Of a stretch of 64,000 bases of DNA, positions 63,207 through 64,000 are shown piece after piece (positions within the stretch are counted from its first letter, which is position 1; each line of letters starts with the position of its first letter). The DNA is from an uncultured bacterium (GTDB lineage: Bacteria; Cyanobacteriota; Vampirovibrionia; Gastranaerophilales; Gastranaerophilaceae). The DNA is taken from assembly GCA_949292185.1 (NCBI GenBank), contig CASEYP010000020.1, positions 62,001-126,000 of the forward strand, written 5' to 3'. The notes beneath the pieces are model-generated. The model was not told the origin of the DNA. It ran no database searches and worked only from the letters and a program-made list of their open reading frames with translations. The position numbers and the translations under genes are program-made.

Positions 63207-63770
63207 ATGCCACAAAACGGAGTGTATGATTTACTAAAGATGTTAGAAATATCCTTGGATGAAGGGTATTCTGTATTAAAGTACACTGTAGTAAACAAAA
63301 GAGAAATAGAAACTTTAATTGATAGAATATATGCAGCTTTACCTGTTGAAGTTCAAGAGGCAAGATTGTTTTTGAAAAGAAAAGAAGAATTGCAAAATGA
63401 AGCTCAACAAAAAGCTAACAAAATTATACAAGATGCTCAGGCTGAAGCAGACAGAAAACTTTCTGAATCAGATCAAATTAAAGCTATTGAGCGTGAAGGT
63501 ATAAGAATAAAGAATGAAGTAGTTGAAGATTGTGAAAAAATTAAGCATATTGCATTGCAAGATGCTGAAAATATCAGACTTCAAGCTACAGATGAGGCTA
63601 TGAAAATCAGAGAAGGCGCTGAATTATATGCAGAGCAAGTTCTTACAAGTTTGGAAGGCAATTTGACGCAATTACAACAAGTTGTTAAAAACGGTCAAAT
63701 TTATATGGAACAGTTAAGAACAGATTCAATAGGTAAATACCCTTCTCAAACAACAGCTCCTCGCAATTAG
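63207..63770 (+). CDS. Coiled-coil protein, DivIVA/ATP-synthase-b-like tail
   Basis: This 187-residue protein starts with the same element as the gene before it (VNKREIETLIDRIYAALPVEV, about 31-51). It continues as a long alanine/glutamate-rich coiled coil (about 60-160: EELQNEAQQKANKIIQDAQAEADRKL...). The shape resembles DivIVA and cyanobacterial Cdv3-like division or polarity proteins, and more loosely an ATP-synthase b stalk without its membrane helix. AAGGGATAAGGGA precedes the ATG. A role in cell division or envelope organisation is an inference. A terminator follows. Confidence 0.68.
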   Translation: MPQNGVYDLLKMLEISLDEGYSVLKYTVVNKREIETLIDRIYAALPVEVQEARLFLKRKEELQNEAQQKANKIIQDAQAEADRKLSESDQIKAIEREGIRIKNEVVEDCEKIKHIALQDAENIRLQATDEAMKIREGAELYAEQVLTSLEGNLTQLQQVVKNGQIYMEQLRTDSIGKYPSQTTAPRN

Positions 63771-63789
63771 TTAAAAAGGAATTAATAGT

Positions 63790-63825
63790 AAAAAGACACC
63801 CTTTGTTTAGGGTGTCTTTTTCTGT
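63790..63825 (+). terminator. Terminator after the coiled-coil gene
   Basis: AAAAAGACACCCT / AGGGTGTCTTTTT stem with a 6-nt loop and T5. Confidence 0.92.
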
Positions 63826-63902
63826 CAAAAATGTAGTATTTGTTTACAATTAGTTTGCAATTTATTTTGTTTGGTATAGAATAAAACTATAAGCCGAAAA
63901 AG

Positions 63903-63929
63903 ATAGAATGTGTAATGTTCACATTCTAT
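63903..63929 (+). promoter_or_regulatory. Hairpin in the leader of the last gene
   Basis: ATAGAATGTG / CACATTCTAT is a perfect 10-bp stem with a 7-nt loop, 53 nt before the final ATG. It may be an mRNA-stabilising or regulatory hairpin; only two or three T residues follow, so a terminator is unlikely. Confidence 0.4.
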
Positions 63930-63981
63930 TTTAAATAGGAGACAAGTGAATAAAATAAAATAATAGAAGGAAATAAAAACA

Positions 63982-64000
63982 ATGGGTATCAAAGGAAAAA
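63982..64000 (+). CDS. Start of a gene cut by the window edge
   Basis: An ATG at 63982 follows a GAAGGA ribosome binding site and opens a frame (MGIKGK...) that runs off the window. Too little is present to identify the product. Confidence 0.5.

Overview
The window is a contiguous piece of a low-GC chromosome with short intergenic gaps and mixed gene strands. The best fit is a gut-type, non-photosynthetic, anaerobic member of the Cyanobacteriota (Candidatus Gastranaerophilales / 'Melainabacteria'). This is inferred from several things together: [FeFe]-hydrogenases, an oxygen-sensitive class III ribonucleotide reductase, a FixC/FixX pair, a type II pseudopilin with a short cysteine-containing C-terminus, and large lineage-specific proteins carrying an N-terminal FKG tripeptide. 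No 16S rRNA is present, so the placement is not proven. I saw no tRNA or rRNA gene, IS element, prophage or CRISPR array.

Layout. 1-5.1 kb (minus strand): a partial OppD-type ABC ATPase, plsY, the clamp-loader genes holB and holA, and small secreted proteins including two tandem eight-cysteine paralogues. 5.2-6.8 kb: metG. 6.9-11.9 kb: a five-gene [FeFe]-hydrogenase operon with a sensory H-cluster/PAS protein, a SpoIIE-like PP2C phosphatase, a putative catalytic hydrogenase and two thioredoxin-like [2Fe-2S] proteins. 12-16.8 kb: adk, an orphan FliI/YscN-type ATPase and gyrB. 17-19.4 kb: a large FKG protein built on an internal duplication. 19.7-25.7 kb: fixC-fixX, small regulators or unknowns, and lysA-cdaA-yitT. 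25.7-32.3 kb: an SH3-like protein with pheT, map, an RNase H-fold-like protein, a TPR membrane protein and tmk.

32.4-42.8 kb: rnpB (RNase P RNA) abutting a pseudopilin gene, corA, an EamA transporter, a YkgJ-type protein, an MlaD-like protein, upp, two LysM peptidoglycan hydrolases without signal peptides, an asparaginase and a protein with a doubled GspE-N-like motif. 42.9-48 kb: a VKOR-DsbA fusion, queH, two TPR proteins and der. 48-51.6 kb: tandem WYL regulators, a structured intergenic transcript candidate and anmK. 51.6-55.4 kb: nrdD-nrdG behind a cobalamin riboswitch, and a flavin reductase-rubredoxin fusion. 55.4-64 kb: a second FKG protein, an independent 29-codon mini-gene, a SNF2 helicase, gpmI, coaD, two related coiled-coil proteins and the start of another gene.

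Working together. The hydrogenase operon looks like an H2-sensing and H2-turnover unit that signals through Ser/Thr dephosphorylation. The B12 riboswitch on nrdDG implies that a B12-dependent (class II) ribonucleotide reductase exists elsewhere in the genome. The VKOR-DsbA fusion is a plausible oxidant for the cysteine-rich secreted proteins. Several genes have a -10 hexamer 7-8 nt before the ATG, so leaderless mRNAs seem common. The strongest candidates for undescribed biology are the hydrogenase signalling operon, the riboswitch on nrdD, the ~316-nt structured transcript before anmK, the mini-gene at 57.1 kb, and the duplicated FKG proteins.
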